Position numbers and translations under genes: made by a program. DNA of 64,000 bases. Source: Aristolochia californica (Eukaryota; Streptophyta; Magnoliopsida; Piperales; Aristolochiaceae). Below are positions 9,837 through 21,519 of this stretch, piece after piece (position 1 is the first letter of the stretch; the number at the start of each line of letters is the position of its first letter). The notes under the pieces are model-generated. The model was not told the origin of the DNA, made no database searches, and saw nothing but the letters and a program-made list of their open reading frames with translations. Where the stretch lies: positions 14,729,227 through 14,793,226 of the forward strand of contig JARWKL010000012.1 of assembly GCA_029961685.1 (NCBI GenBank), in the 5' to 3' direction.

Positions 9837-10290
9837 TCAACGATCTTCTTCAGCAAGAATAGTATCCCGAACATCATTAAAGATCAACTTCCCGTTGCCT
9901 AAAGAGTTGTTGATCACAACCCTCATAGGTTCCCAACAATTGGTAGAGATGCCTACAGAATTGAACAATTTTTTAATGAGATATACTTTATTATTTGTGG
10001 AAGGCTTCTCATACATATCAGGCAGAATCTTCATCATTCCCGCTATGGTTTTCTCCAACACCATGTTGTGAGCGACGTTCTTCGAAAATGTCAATCGGAC
10101 CACTCCCAACACCTGTCTATCAAGGAGATTCCACTCATCATCTTTCATGCCTTCTGGTTTCATATCTAGAAGTGGTGAGTGCAGTTTTTTTACTATACAA
10201 ATAATCTTTGATTTGCATCCTCTAGAATACAAAATTCATACTATCAAACTTGTTGATTCCAAGTGCCAATCCTTCTCCGCTAGCGATTTC
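9837..10290 (-). pseudogene. copia gag fragment of K
   Basis: Reads LLDMKPEGMKDDEWNLLDRQ and MMKILPDMYEKPS. It is the same protein as element J gag on the plus strand at 41001-41870 (DEWNILDRQVLGVVRLTL). The 5' end is frameshifted around 10190 relative to J. Confidence 0.82.
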
Positions 10291-10321
10291 TCTCAATCAT
10301 GAACCAAGCTCTAATACCACT

Positions 10322-10748
10322 TGTTAGAAATTAGATGCCCTAATTCAATACTAAAGAGGGCAATAATAATCGTAGAAGAAGTAATCAAACATGAAAACAC
10401 AAGATTTATATAGGTTTGCCTCAAGGTGAGACTATGTCCTGTCTTTTGCCACTGCAATAACTCACTATAATGATGAAGTAGCTTACAAGAGAAATAACTT
10501 TTCTCTCTTGCAACACAGGATCCTCGATGATAACCCTAGTAGCGGTACCCCCAAATATAAAGAGAAAACTAGGGCCATCATAATACAAGAGTTAAATTTC
10601 CAAACTAACCTTAATTAAACAACAATCAATATATCATGAACATTTCGTGGGCTCCGCCCCCCTTCCAATCCCCACTAAGCCCTTACCGTGAAGGTTGATC
10701 CGCGTACCGACCCAGCGTAAGGCGTTAATTAGGCTCCACAACTTAACA
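10322..10748 (-). repeat. 5' LTR of K
   Basis: 427 bp, minus-strand start tgttaagttgtggagcc, end ttctaaca. Matches plus-strand LTRs at 39584-40094 and 40512-40965. No 3' partner in this position because K is truncated. Confidence 0.85.
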
Positions 10749-11490
10749 ATCATAAGGTAGATATGGAATATCCAAGAGTGGCTTTGTTATACACTCTAGA
10801 CACTCCAAAAGAAAAGATGCATATCCTTTCTCAATTTTGAATTATTGTTTGAAGCTATGAGAAGGTAGGGAATGCATCAATATATGAGCAAGGAAAACTA
10901 CTCATTTAAAAGTTTTTCTCTTCTATGTTTTAGTGAGTAGGCCTTGTCCCTTTAAGGTTAGTTGTTCTAGTTAGGCATGGGTGGATTCATTTCAATCCCA
11001 TCTAGTGATTAAGATTAGCATGGATTTCAAAATATGAGTTCGGAATGTCTATGTTGACATGAGTCAATCACTTTAGCAATAACCACTTAATTCAAAAAGA
11101 AGTGTGGATAAAGAGGGATCTCATTACTACAATATGGTCAATCTTACTTAAGAACAACCAATGTTATTTCCAACATATATTAAATAAATTAAAATTGGAC
11201 TGGAAAAAAACAAATATTTCCTTGACATGTCACTGGCCAATGATTGTCTAATAGTCCTTAAGCCAGTGGTAACTAAGCGCTAGTTTTTATAGGATTTTGT
11301 TTACATAGAAATTCCAAGTCTATATAAACTTGGCAAGGATAAGTATATGAGGTTAAATGATTAAAATACTATTGAATAAATCCTCAAAACCAATTCTCAT
11401 ATAATAAATCTCTAAATTGATATGAACATCAAATTTAGAGTTCAATTTGCACAATTCATGTTAGACAAACGATTAAGGTGATTTTCATTT
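10749..11490. other. unassigned AT-rich sequence
   Basis: No gene, LTR or repeat pair recognised. Confidence 0.5.
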
Positions 11491-11499
11491 AATATATAG

Positions 11500-12012
11500 C
11501 TTGGCTCGGACAATTCACTCTTTGTTTGAAGATCAAATGACCCAAATCTATTTGGGTCCCATTGACTCATCTTTTGAAGACAAATTTGGGTTTTTCCTTT
11601 CATCTTCTCTAATGCATAATGACAAATGGTTCCACATTTATAACATGAATCATTATGTATAGAAGTTTTTTTTTACCTTTGTCACATTTTTTATGAGAAG
11701 TACTAGATTTTTTTTTCTATTCTAGTGTCATGGACCTTAGCTCTAAGTCTTATTGTTTTTCACATGATATTCTAATTTATCCTGAGTGACTTTTTCTAAA
11801 GTTAATTTAACTAAAGCATATCATAAGTCAAGGGTTTTTCTTTTAGCTATACATTTGTGGGATTTTAACGAATTATTTTCTTCTTGAAGTTCTAAAATCC
11901 TAGAGCAAAATTTATCATTTTCATTTATCAACTCATGAATGTATGGAGAATGGAGTTCTAGTTTCTCAAGTTATGAGTTGAGCCTATCATTTTCTTTTCT
12001 AAGCTCTTCCAG
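11500..12012 (-). pseudogene. retrotransposon gag C-terminal remnant (coiled coil plus zinc knuckle)
   Basis: On the minus strand a heptad-like EELRKENDRLNS...INENDKF..RILELQEENNSLKS stretch is followed by SCYKCGTICHYAL, resembling a CCHC knuckle whose last Cys is lost. This order is typical of gag in several plant copia lineages. Many stops. Interrupted on the right by element E. Confidence 0.55.
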
Positions 12013-12014
12013 CT

Positions 12015-12389
12015 AGTTAAAAGACACCCACATGTGGAAGGGTGGCGTGGCTAGTAAATAAGGAAAACTTTCATAGAGATGGCATGGAATTATAATTATA
12101 CAAGCATTTGTATGTCCTCTTATGCTTTTTTCCTTTTGAAGCATGTAGCCCTAAGGGCAATGTAGTCATTGTAAACACCTTCCCACAACTATAAATACAA
12201 CCTCATGGCATGGGGTAGAGAATTCAAGCCTCTTCCTCTTAGCTCAAATTCGTCCTTATACCTCTCTCACTTTTCCTCTTCTTTCTCTCCCTTTGTTTCT
12301 TTTCTCTTCTCTCCCAAGAGCTAGACTTCCTTTCTTCTCTCCTTCCCTTGAGATGTCTTATGTTTATGTGTTGCCCCTAGAAATCAACA
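12015..12389 (+). repeat. 5' LTR of E
   Basis: 375 bp, starting agttaaaagacaccc (tgttaagagacaccc in F) and ending aaatcaaca. Shares 'gtagccctaagggca' and 'aactataaata' promoter-region blocks with F and, more weakly, with copia I (35367-35786). Confidence 0.8.
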
Positions 12390-12439
12390 TCGTATCAGAG
12401 TGGACAAAGATATGAATGGAAAAAGGAGAAGAAATAGAG

Positions 12440-12530
12440 AAGGAAGGGAGGAAGAAGAAGAAGAAAAAGAAGAAGAAGAAGAAAAAGAAAAAGAAGAAGA
12501 ACAAGAAAAAGAAAAAGAAAAAAAAAGAGT
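12440..12530 (+). repeat. GAA/AAG-rich purine tract
   Basis: About 90 bases of almost pure A and G downstream of the E PBS. Its reverse frame gives an artificial poly-Phe reading. Confidence 0.85.
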
Positions 12531-13271
12531 TTGTTATTTTTCCATTTAGTCTTCTTTTCCTAATTCCTATTTTTCCTAGGATATAGCACTCTCTTACCAT
12601 AATTTCATATATAAAATTACATAAAGGTGAAAATATCTTTGACTTTAGTTTCTAAATAAAAAAGAATTGTTGCAATTAGAGTTTTCTAGAAAGAAAAATT
12701 GACATTTGAAGTAGCAAGGGTCAAACAACATAAAATTTTTTTGTAGTAGTAGAAAGCCTCAAATTTTTGAACGGTTTGTACCAATATTATTGAGAATTTA
12801 TATTAAGAATTATATCTCAAAAGAAAGGTATGTGAGTCTAGTTTCTATCTCAATAAACTGTTTTTTAATCTGATCTTTCTAGAGAGAGATATCCATATTA
12901 TAAGAATCAAATGTCTTGTTGGCAACTTGCTGCATGCTGAAATCCAAACTTAAGCAGATTTTTTTGCTTTACTTTTGAGTTGTTAATATTGGTTATATTT
13001 TCTATTTGTTTTCAAATTCTGGTCAAGATTATACCAACTTGAGTTTCTTTGCTTCCTTTAAATTTTCCTTTCTGTAATCTCACATTACATTAGTTTCCTT
13101 AAGAGAAAGTCTTTCCCTATATGAATTTAATTTCCTTTTTGACAAAATCTAAATTTTTTTAATTAGAAAGTAATATTTCTTAATTTTAAAATTTAAATAT
13201 TAGTATCTTAAATCTCCCTTATTCTAGAATTTATGTCTTGAATATTTTCTTTCTAAATTAGTCAAGTTATA

Positions 13272-13350
13272 AGTTGAATTTTTTGGAAAAGAGAAAAATT
13301 TCACTGACTTGATGTAAATTGAGTACAATGAGCCTTTATTTATAATAGTG
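13272..13350 (-). repeat. 3' LTR of D, first part
   Basis: Aligns with 19021-19100. Broken by insertion of C after tagtg (13346-13350). Confidence 0.8.
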
Positions 13351-14189
13351 TGTTGAGGACTCAATAGCTCACTGAGTCACCCAAAGGAGGTGACAATGAC
13401 TCACTGAGTTAATTAATTTTGCTTTCATAGTTTATATTGCTTTTAAGTACAGTTTTTCATTAATTTTGTAAGGATATAGGTTGTAGGGGCAGAATTGTTA
13501 ATTTTAATCCCTAAACTCTAATGACGATCAAACCCTATTTAGAGGGTAAAGGAATAGAAGAAAGGCAAGTATTGAATTAGGTTAAACAGGGTTTGAAGTT
13601 CTCCTTGACGAGCTCTAGGGTTTGGGAGGTCTCCTTGACGAGCTCCGGGTATAGGTTCTCTCTTGATTTTGGGTTTATTCTTTCCCTTTTGAATTCTGTT
13701 TTGCATTGATCTTACCAAAGCCAAGGGGGAAGGTTTGTTCCCTTTTTCCGAGTTCAATCAGAGGCTATAGCCTCTCCTACGGACACATTAGCAAGAGGGG
13801 GCTTCTCTCCCTCATTCCGAGCAAGGGTAGGGGCTTCTCTCCCTCATTCCGAGCAAGGGTAGGGGCTTCCCAGCCCTATATTGAGAGCTACCTCCAAAAG
13901 AGGTGCTTCAGCCTCTAATCCAGCGAGGAGCAGGATTAGGGCCACCTAATCTCACATCGTGAGTAGAAGCACTTAGCCAAGAGGGTTCTAACCCCTCTCA
14001 ACATTGAGCAACCAAGGTCCAACCCTTCCTGACTGAGAGCAGCAAGGGTTTCTCAACCCTTATCGAGAACAACAACTAAGCTGTAAAGAAAAGAGACTCT
14101 TTTCATCTTTACTAAGAACAACTCTATTACAGTGCTGGATTCACAAATCCCACGCTAAGTTACTCGATCCATGGAAAGGGACCCTAACA
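13351..14189 (+). repeat. 5' LTR of C
   Basis: 839 bp, tgttgagga to cctaaca. It has a 33-bp tandem duplication near 13808-13865 ('cattccgagcaagggtaggg' twice) absent from the 3' LTR. Three extra bases (aca) separate it from the PBS. Confidence 0.92.
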
Positions 14190-14253
14190 ACATGGTATCA
14201 GAGCAGGGTAACACGGGGGAGCCCAACAATGGTTAGTTAAAAGATTTGATGAT

Positions 14254-15370
14254 CAGAGGGCAGCAGGCATAGGCAGAAACACATGTAGAAAATGAAAGAA
14301 AGTTTGCCCTAATCATGGAGAAGTTGGAACAAATACCAAATATGTACCTCCAGATTGATAAATTTTCTGGAATGATGGGAAATATTATGGTTGGAAGAAA
14401 CTCAACCCAGGAACAAAGTGGAGAGGACAACTCGTACAACAGAGGGGGAGATCAGTTTGCAGGGCGCACAACCTTTCCTAGCCAGACGGGAAATTTCAAC
14501 CAAGGAGGAGCCACCGTACCAAGGTATACAAAACTTGATTTCCCTACTTTTAATGGGTCACATGACCCCTCGATTTGGTTACATAGGTGTGAAATATTTT
14601 TTACCCCACAGAGAACATCAGAAATTAATAAGGGGGGACTGATTGCCTTCCACATGCTCGATGAAGCACAACTCTGGTTTCATCAAGTAGAGTAGGATAG
14701 ATTGGTGCTGGATTGGGAAGAGTTTAAGAAATTATGCACTATACGGTTCGGTCCTCCAGCCCACAGTAACCCCTTGGGAGATTTGGTGATGTTACGAAAA
14801 GCTGGCCCAATGGAACTATATCAAAAACAGTTCCAAGAAAAATTGGCATGAGCCAGTCGGATGGTTCACGTAGACAAGCAAGTCAATTTATTTACGGTAG
14901 GCCTTAATGAGTCATTAAGGTTAGAGGTGGAGCTCCACGCATCTGCTGACTTAGCTTGAGCAATGAATCTAGCTCGCACACTGGAAACTCGACAAAAAGT
15001 TCAAAACAAGAGGACAACTTGGCAAGGGGACTAGAACACTTCCAATAGTTGGCAAGGGAGGTGCAACACTAACCCCCAGATAACTTTTCTAGCAGGGCAA
15101 CAGGTCAGAAATCATCCCATTACTACTCCTGCAGCAAATATATGACCCAGCAACCCACCCGCCCAGTATATTTGAAAATTAACTAGGTTGGAGATGGCTG
15201 ACAGCAAGGCAAAGAACTTACGTTACAACTGTGATGAACCATATAGGGCATGCCATCACTGTAAAAGGTTTTTTTGGTTAGAAGTCGATGAAATCACAGA
15301 ATCACAACAGATTGATGATCCTACTGAGGAAGATACACCAGAAATTTCTCTGCATGCCATTACATACTAG
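14254..15370 (+). pseudogene. chromovirus gag of C
   Basis: Reads PRYTKLDFPTFNGSHDPSIW and AFHMLDEAQLWFHQVE, the retrotransposon gag core, then after a TAG (14694) WEEFKKLC..RFGPP. The end NCDEPYRACHHCKRFFWLEV matches the chromovirus gag tail (C.NCDEKY..GH.CK..LF.LE) with altered knuckle spacing. PEISLHAI marks the protease start, after which sequence jumps to integrase. Several stops. Confidence 0.85.
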
Positions 15371-15411
15371 AAATCTGCCAAAACTATGCACGTCTGAACT
15401 CAGGTGACACA

Positions 15412-16020
15412 AAGTTGAAATTCTCCTCATCCTATCATCCTCATACAGATGGCCAAATAGAGGTAGTTAACCGCACTGTGGAAATGTATCTCCAATGTCT
15501 AGTGGACGATCGTCCTAAAAATTGGGTTCAATGGCTACCATGGGTTGAATATTATTACAACACTTCCTTCCACACCGCATTGCAGTCTACTCCCTTCAAC
15601 GTTCTATATGGAAGAGATCCTCCTTGGCTTCTCTTGTATACTCCGGGCTCCACCCGAGTGGACTCTATTGATCAAGCACTCATTGAATGGGACTAGGTGC
15701 TACAGAATATTTTGGCTCGCCTCCTCAAAACACAAGTTCGAATGAAGGACTTCTACAAGGGACATTGGGATATCGCATACAAGGAGGGAGACTATGTCCA
15801 GTTACGACTCCAACCTTACTGCCAACACTCACTAGCGAGCCAACACTGTCATCAACTTTCTCCAAAGTACTTTGGACCTCTCTCTATTATTCGACGTGTC
15901 GGGCCAATCACCTATCAACTGCAACTTCCCGCAACGACCAAACTTCATGATGTGTTCCATGTCTCCTTAAACCCTTTCAGGATCCACCTCCTTCGGCAAT
16001 CCCGTCACTTCCTCTAGTGG
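15412..16020 (+). pseudogene. chromovirus integrase core and C-terminus of C
   Basis: KFSSSYHPHTDGQIEVVNRT carries the last catalytic Glu of the integrase core in the usual HPQTDGQTE position. YYNTSFHTALQSTPF..LYGRDPP follows, then after a stop at 15695 a C-terminal domain ending SPKYFGPLSIIRRVG and LHDVFHVSLNP. The two earlier catalytic Asp residues lie in the deleted part, so it is inactive. Confidence 0.88.
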
Positions 16021-16034
16021 ACAATGGACGAGTT

Positions 16035-16205
16035 ATTCTTACTCCAATTACGGTATTGTGTGCCCATCGTATTAATGACCAGTGGAAGATTATAGTCCAA
16101 TGGAAGGACATCGAACCAGCGACTGCTACATGGGAATAGCTGGCCAACTTCAAACAGGTCTACCCAACTTATGAGCTTGAGGACAAGCTCCTCTTTCTCC
16201 AAAGG
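16035..16205 (+). pseudogene. chromodomain of C
   Basis: Reads ILVQWKDIEPATATWE then a TAG, then LANFKQVYPTYELEDKLLF. This is the chromovirus C-terminal chromodomain, thought to guide integration to chromatin. Confidence 0.8.
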
Positions 16206-16209
16206 GGAC

Positions 16210-16238
16210 GGGGGGGGGGGGGGGGGGGGGGGGGGGGG
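16210..16238 (+). repeat. 29-base poly-G run at the PPT of C
   Basis: Lies between 'aaaggggac' and the 3' LTR, at the polypurine tract. May be an expanded PPT or an assembly-length artefact. Confidence 0.85.
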
Positions 16239-16244
16239 TGCAGA

Positions 16245-17054
16245 TATTGAGGGTTCAATAGCTCACCGAGTCACCCAAAGGAGGCGACAATGACTCACTG
16301 AGTTAATTGCTTTTACTTTCATAGTTTATATTGCTTTTAAGTATAGTTTTTCATTAAGTTTGTAAGGATACAGGTCGTAGGGGCAGAATTGTCAATTTTA
16401 AGCCCTAAACTCTAATGATGTCAAACCCTATTTAGAGGATAAAGGAATAGAAGAAAGTCAAGCATTGAATTAGGTTAAACTGGGTTTGGAGTTCTCCTTG
16501 ACGAGCTCTAGGTTTTGGGAGGTCTCCTTGACGAGCTCCAGGTATAGGTTTTCTCTTGATTTTGGGTTTATTCTTTCCCTTTTGAATTCTGTTTTGCATT
16601 GATCTTACCGAAGCTAAGGGGGAAGGTTTGTTCCCTTTTCCCGAATTCAATCAGAGGCTATAGCCTCTCCTACATCCACAACAGCAAGAGGGGGCTTCTC
16701 TCCCTCATTCCGAGCAAAGGTTGGGGCTTCCCAGCCCTATACCGAGAGCAACCTCCAAGAGAGGTGCTTCAGCCTCTAATCCAGCGAGGAGTAGGATTAG
16801 GGACACCTAATCTCACAGCTGTGAGTAGCAGCACGTAGCCAAGAGGGGTTCTAACCTCTCTCAGCAATGAGCAACCAAAGTCCAACCCTTCTTGGTCGAG
16901 AGCAGCAAGGGTTCTCAACCCTTACTGAGAACAACAACTAAGTTATAAAGAAAAGAGACTCTTTTCATCTCTATCGAGAGCAACAACTCTATTACAGTGC
17001 TGGAATCACAAATCCCACGCCGAGTTACTCGATCCATGGCTAGAGACCATAACA
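16245..17054 (+). repeat. 3' LTR of C
   Basis: 810 bp, beginning tattgaggg (TG changed to TA) and ending ccataaca. Close match to the 5' LTR apart from indels. Confidence 0.92.
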
Positions 17055-17059
17055 TAGTG

Positions 17060-17316
17060 GAAACAAGTAGAATCCAATTACAATTAAACTACCCTTATCC
17101 CAGTTACATCCAAAGTTAAAAAATAAAAGATAAGTCCTAGAAAAATTCAACAACTGAACATAAATCGAAGACTAACATAACTAAAACACCTATAACTGAG
17201 ACTCTTCTGTGAGACCTCCTCTGAGAATCCTATAAGAATCCACCATATTAATTTTGGCTCTGTGAAACTTCTTGTTGTGAGAGTCATGTAAGACTCTTCC
17301 ATAGATGCTCTTCAAC
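17060..17316 (-). repeat. 3' LTR of D, remainder after C
   Basis: Resumes at gaaacaagtagaatcc, matching the 5' LTR from about 19095. Ends near 17316 beside a C-rich (plus) PPT. Confidence 0.8.
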
Positions 17317-19009
17317 CCTCCCCCTGGAGCTTGTGTTGATAACTTCAACTTGTAATGTAAAGAATTCTTGGTCTTCACTCTTGGTCTTCAATCTTCATTG
17401 GCTAATTTTTTTAATAGATGTGGGAGAGAGAGAATCACTCCTAGTCGTATGGCAAAGCTCCATATACCAGTCAAAATGTTCATAGTCTGAAATATACTCC
17501 ACTAGATTTTAAAGGCGGAAAAACTTTAGGGCTTCTCAAAGAGACTATTCAATTTTAAGGGTAGCTCAAACACAAATCACCTCTTGGGTGAAGAATAAAA
17601 AACTTGATTCAAGTTGGATGTTGGGCACAGTTCTATACTCTTTAGGTAGTGGGTCAAGGCATTGCTGTGAAGTGATGAAAACACAAGAAGATAAACTGAA
17701 GAAATACTAGAAGAAAACAACTTTAACCGGAAGGAGTCAATTATGCAATACCCATACTTCCAAACGAATCTAGAATATAAACTTTTTTTTTTTTAAAAAA
17801 AACTATGGGAGACTAAACCGTAAAACTTCATAAATTGGACCAAGTATAACTTTTTTTTTGGAGGGGGGGGGGGAGGTGGGAGGGAGTGACCTCAATTTTT
17901 GAAGTTGACGATGTGTAAGAGATACAACTTAGTAACAAAAATGCAAAACTTTAAAACAACATCGAAGCAAAATTTTTTTGTATACCTTGAACAAGCACAT
18001 CATGGAGTGATTAATTTTGGACAAAACTCTTTGATTAGAAGATAAATTTGGCTAAAAATCTCAAATTTTAGGATGAAAGGAATTTCAATTCATGTCAATG
18101 CATTGAGAAATAATAGGAGAGATAATACGAGAGAAAATAGGAAAAAAGATATCTTTTTGGTAGAACTGACCTTTAGTACTTTTGATATCAATATCTCCCA
18201 CAATATAAATCAAAATCACAAAAATTTTGTTTCTTAAGAAACTAGACTCAAAGATCTTTAATTTGATAACTAATTTGATATAAAAAGATTTATTCCTGAA
18301 TTTTTAAGACCTCTTTATTTTCTTAGTTCAGTAGCTTGACCCTTGCCGACTCCAATGCAAATATCTCCTTAAATAAAGATCAAATTGACATAAAATTTTC
18401 TCACTCTGAAACTAGAATTCGGTAAATTTCATTTAAGTAATATTTTTTATAAAATATACTTCTTTTGAGAGAAATAATCAGATTAATTTCGGACTTGTAA
18501 TATGGCCGAACTGGGTACTCTTTCTTCTTCGGCCAACATGACCATTGACTCTTCCGATATTAATATTTCCCTCTAGAAAACTTAGATTGAGAATAGATTT
18601 AATAGGTAAGAAAATAAACTTATAGATCTACATTTTGACATATAATTCTCCATATAAATTCTTGTTCTTGATGGCATAACACATCTCAAAAATTGAAGCT
18701 TTCTGGTACTACTCAAATCTCTTTTGCAATTTACCTTAGCTGCTTCAAATATCAAATTCTCTTTGAAGAAAAATCTGATTGCCAAAATTATTTTTGACTT
18801 GGAAAGTAAACTCAAAGAAATTTCTGTAAATATATAATTTTAAATATTTAAAATTCATTATAGAGGTGAGAATGAGAAAAAAAACAACAGGTATTGGGAC
18901 AAGAAAGAAAGAAAAAAGGTAGAATACAAACATAAAACTACTAGAGATGATAGATAATAAAATGATCACACAATCTCCGTAGATTGACCAATTTAATTTA
19001 CAGAACCTG
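17317..19009 (-). other. non-coding internal region of D
   Basis: No coding domain. 17410-17800 matches F internal 27900-28300: 'gggtgaagaataaaa', 'caagttggatgtt', and 'tttaggtagtgg' blocks in the same order. A G-rich patch lies at 17861-17885. Confidence 0.78.
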
Positions 19010-19020
19010 CTCTAGTACCA

Positions 19021-19352
19021 TTTTGAATTTATGGAAATGAGAAAAACTTCACTAACTTTATGTAATTTGTGTGCCTGTATTTATAATAGTAGAAACTAGT
19101 AGAATCTAATTACAACTAAACTACCCTTATCCCAGTTACACCCAAAATTAAACACTAAAAGATAAGTCCTAGAATAATTCAATAACTGAGCATAAATAAA
19201 ATACTAGCATAATTAAAATACATTTAACTTAGACTCTTCTGTTGGACCTCCTCCTATGAGACTCCTATAAGAATCCACCATATTAATTCTGGCTTTGTGA
19301 GACTTCTTATTGTGAGAGTCATATAAGACTCTTCCATATTTTCTCTACAACA
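19021..19352 (-). repeat. 5' LTR of D
   Basis: 332 bp, minus-strand start tgttgtagag. Partner of the split 3' LTR. Confidence 0.82.
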
Positions 19353-19760
19353 TTGTATTAAAAAGTAAATCACTTATATGAGAAGTCTTTTTTTTAGAAA
19401 GTTTTCTTTATTATATTCTATCTAAATCCATCTCAAAACTTTTTTATTGGAATTTTTTAAAGTTTCTTTAATCATCATGTTCATAGAGGAATTATTATTT
19501 TTATCTCCCTCTTGAGTCAAACCTAGTCACTTTTTATCAATCTATTGATCTAAAAATGCCTCCGTCTTATTTGGAAATATGAAGAGTTCCATTGTGCCTC
19601 CTTCCGTTGAAGTATGAGAGTTGTTATCTTTTTATTCATACCCTTAATTCCTGAAAGTATTTTATTCAATTTGTGTTTCTTAAAATCACTTAAGAGCAAT
19701 GCCTATAGATGTACTACCTAAATGTATAGGATAAGAGCAAATATCATACATTTTTATTTG
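19353..19760 (+). mobile_element. element E, right part
   Basis: Resumes E after D: 'ttgtattaaaaagtaa', 'tatatgagaagtc' and 'atctccctcttgagtcaaac' match the reverse complement of F around 28390-28540. Homology fades near 19760 and no 3' LTR was recognised. Confidence 0.65.
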
Positions 19761-20359
19761 GTGATAAATATAGATAAGAGCCCAGAGAAAGAGAGTAAAG
19801 AGAGGGAAAGAAAAATATTTGAGCAAAGACAAACATATAGAATGAATGAAAAATGAAGAGAAAAGAGAGCAAAATCACCTACTTGGATATTAGTTGTTCA
19901 TCCAAGGTAGGAACTTCGACAAGGATGGAACTCTTTTGTTGATTTCAAAAGAGAATGTCAAAGGTTGAGAAGATGAAGTTAGGGTGGACAACTGGTTTTT
20001 TTACTCTTTGCTTGTCCAAAACTTCAAGAAGGAGAAAAGTCGATGGAGTTGAGGAAGGCCGGGTTTAGGGAGGCAAATAGCAGATAGAGCTAAGAAAGAG
20101 TACTTAAATAAGTACTCTTTTTTTTTTCCAAAAATCGAAGAATGGAAATTTCAAATATTTATTTTCAAAGAATGGTAACTTTCCTTTGATTTTATTGATA
20201 ATAGGTAAAGTTTCGACCAAAGAAAAGAAGTTTTGAGCAGTAACCTACAATTCTTTGCTACTTTGTTATCTATGCCTTCAAACATGTCGTGTATATGTGA
20301 CAACGAGCACATTATCCAAGCCAACCATTATAGAAAATCTTAAACACTAATTTTAATCA
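19761..20359. other. unassigned AT-rich sequence
   Basis: Purine-rich patch at 19790-19870, otherwise featureless. Confidence 0.45.
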
Positions 20360-20367
20360 TTTACATG

Positions 20368-21010
20368 TAGGGGTGGCATCAAACCGAACCGGTTCGCAAG
20401 CGGTTTGAGCTCGGCTCGGTTTAATTGGATCTCAAACCAAGTTTGAGATCCAGATTGGAGCTTGAGCGAACCATGGTTCAGTTCAGAAACTCGCGACTTC
20501 GTCTGGTTAAGCATATAGTCTTAAAACTTACAAAAATTACCCCTCACTTTATCGAATTATCAAATAACCGTATAATAAGGTACAAAATAAAATTTACTCA
20601 TATTTATTTGACTTAATAATTTATATGTAAATAATCGAGTAAATACTTATCTGGGAAAAAAGATTTTATGTAGTGTATAGATAATTTTATGCAGGGTTAA
20701 TGTACAGAAGTTACACCCAAATTTAGGTAGAGGTTATACCCAATTTTATGTAGAGGTCATGTCCAATTTTATGTAAAACATTTGCATAATTTTATATACG
20801 GTTTATTTGATAAATATTTTATGTAAAGTTTTAAATGTAGGTTGGAGTTTGAACTCAGCTTGAGCTCGAGCTCAAACTTGGTTAAAATTATTGGGCTTGA
20901 GCTCGATTACAATTTTAGGCTCAAGGTTGGGCTCGACTCGAGATCGAGCTCGAAATATTTAAATCAAGCCCAACTCGAATCGGGATCGGCTCGATTTGAT
21001 GCCACCCCTA
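20368..21010. mobile_element. non-autonomous hAT element (643 bp)
   Basis: Terminal inverted repeats taggggtggcatcaaa (20368-20383) and its complement (20995-21010), flanked by an 8-bp near-perfect duplication tttacatg / tttatatg. The 8-bp TSD and GGGGTGGC terminus fit the hAT superfamily. Subterminal regions are packed with gagctcgag-type palindromes. No transposase coding. Confidence 0.9.
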
Positions 21011-21335
21011 TTTATATGTCCAATTTTTAGTGTTTAACTAAATACAAATACTAGTATATAGATTTAAATCCATATATTATTAAAATTAAAGAAATATGAT
21101 ACATGCTAGTTTAATTTGTGGATTAAATAGTTATAAACTTTTGTAACAATTTATGAATTAAATGAGTCTTGATGTGCACCTCAATGTTACAAAAGTCAAG
21201 CTGACACGAATCCAATGAGGTGATCGAATTCCGTTCAACTTGGATCAATTCGGTTTGACTACAAAATGACATGAATAATGTCATTATGATGTCTTTTTAA
21301 AAATAAAAATAAAAATTCCAATTGCTTCACGTATG

Positions 21336-21476
21336 AGAAGGGGGGAGGGAGCTGTTCTCACCTCTATTGGGTTAAAGTTCCTAAGCTCCAGCATGGCAAA
21401 GGGAAGGAGAGGGGGAGGGAGCTGTTCTCACCTCTATTGGGTTAAAGTTCCTAAGCTCTGGCAAAGGGAAGGAGAG
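21336..21476. repeat. tandem duplication, about 70 bp, two copies
   Basis: 'gggggagggagctgttctca' through 'gttcctaagctc' occurs twice in direct succession, followed by a TA dinucleotide tract (21482-21501). Confidence 0.85.
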
Positions 21477-21519
21477 TCCTTATATATATATATATATATA
21501 TTAATTCTAAAGTAATTAC

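Larger units (their letters stand above)
8790..10748 (-). mobile_element. element K: copia retrotransposon, truncated
   Basis: On the minus strand: 5' LTR 10322-10748, PBS (10304-10321), gag, CCHC knuckle, protease, integrase start, then truncation at about 8790 before the integrase core and RT. Gag-protease-integrase order is that of Ty1/copia. Frames are interrupted by stops and shifts. The LTR family is the same as solo LTR T (39584) and element J (40512). Confidence 0.85.
12015..13271 (+). mobile_element. element E: non-coding LTR element, left part
   Basis: LTR 12015-12389, followed by a degenerate PBS (12390-12400, tcgtatcagag) and gene-free sequence. Homologous to element F (27265-29176) in LTR and internal region. 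Interrupted at 13271 by D (imperfect TSD ttata/ttgta); resumes at 19353. The right LTR was not found. Confidence 0.72.
13351..17054 (+). mobile_element. element C: RT-less chromovirus (Ty3/gypsy)
   Basis: LTRs 13351-14189 and 16245-17054, PBS at 14193 (tggtatcagagc), G-rich PPT before 16245, and an exact TSD tagtg at 13346-13350 and 17055-17059. The internal 2.05 kb encodes gag, then jumps from the start of protease (about 15370) to the integrase core (15412), losing protease, RT, RNase H and the integrase N-terminus. It ends with a chromodomain. The deletion makes it non-autonomous. Confidence 0.93.
13272..19352 (-). mobile_element. element D: non-coding LTR element containing chromovirus C
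   Basis: LTRs at 13272-13350 plus 17060-17316 (3', split by C) and 19021-19352 (5'). The PBS complement 'ctctagtacca' is at 19010-19020 and the PPT (17317-17325, ccctccccc on plus) adjoins the 3' LTR. Flanks ttata (13267-13271) and ttgta (19353-19357) form an imperfect TSD inside E. The internal region has no coding domain and matches those of A, F and L. Confidence 0.82.

Noticed and set aside
12364..12600. 78-codon ORF with poly-Phe
   Set aside because: Antisense reading of a GAA/AAG tract.
14189..14205. tRNA gene at tggtatcagagc motifs
   Set aside because: The repeated 12-mer is the retrotransposon primer binding site; no cloverleaf is encoded.
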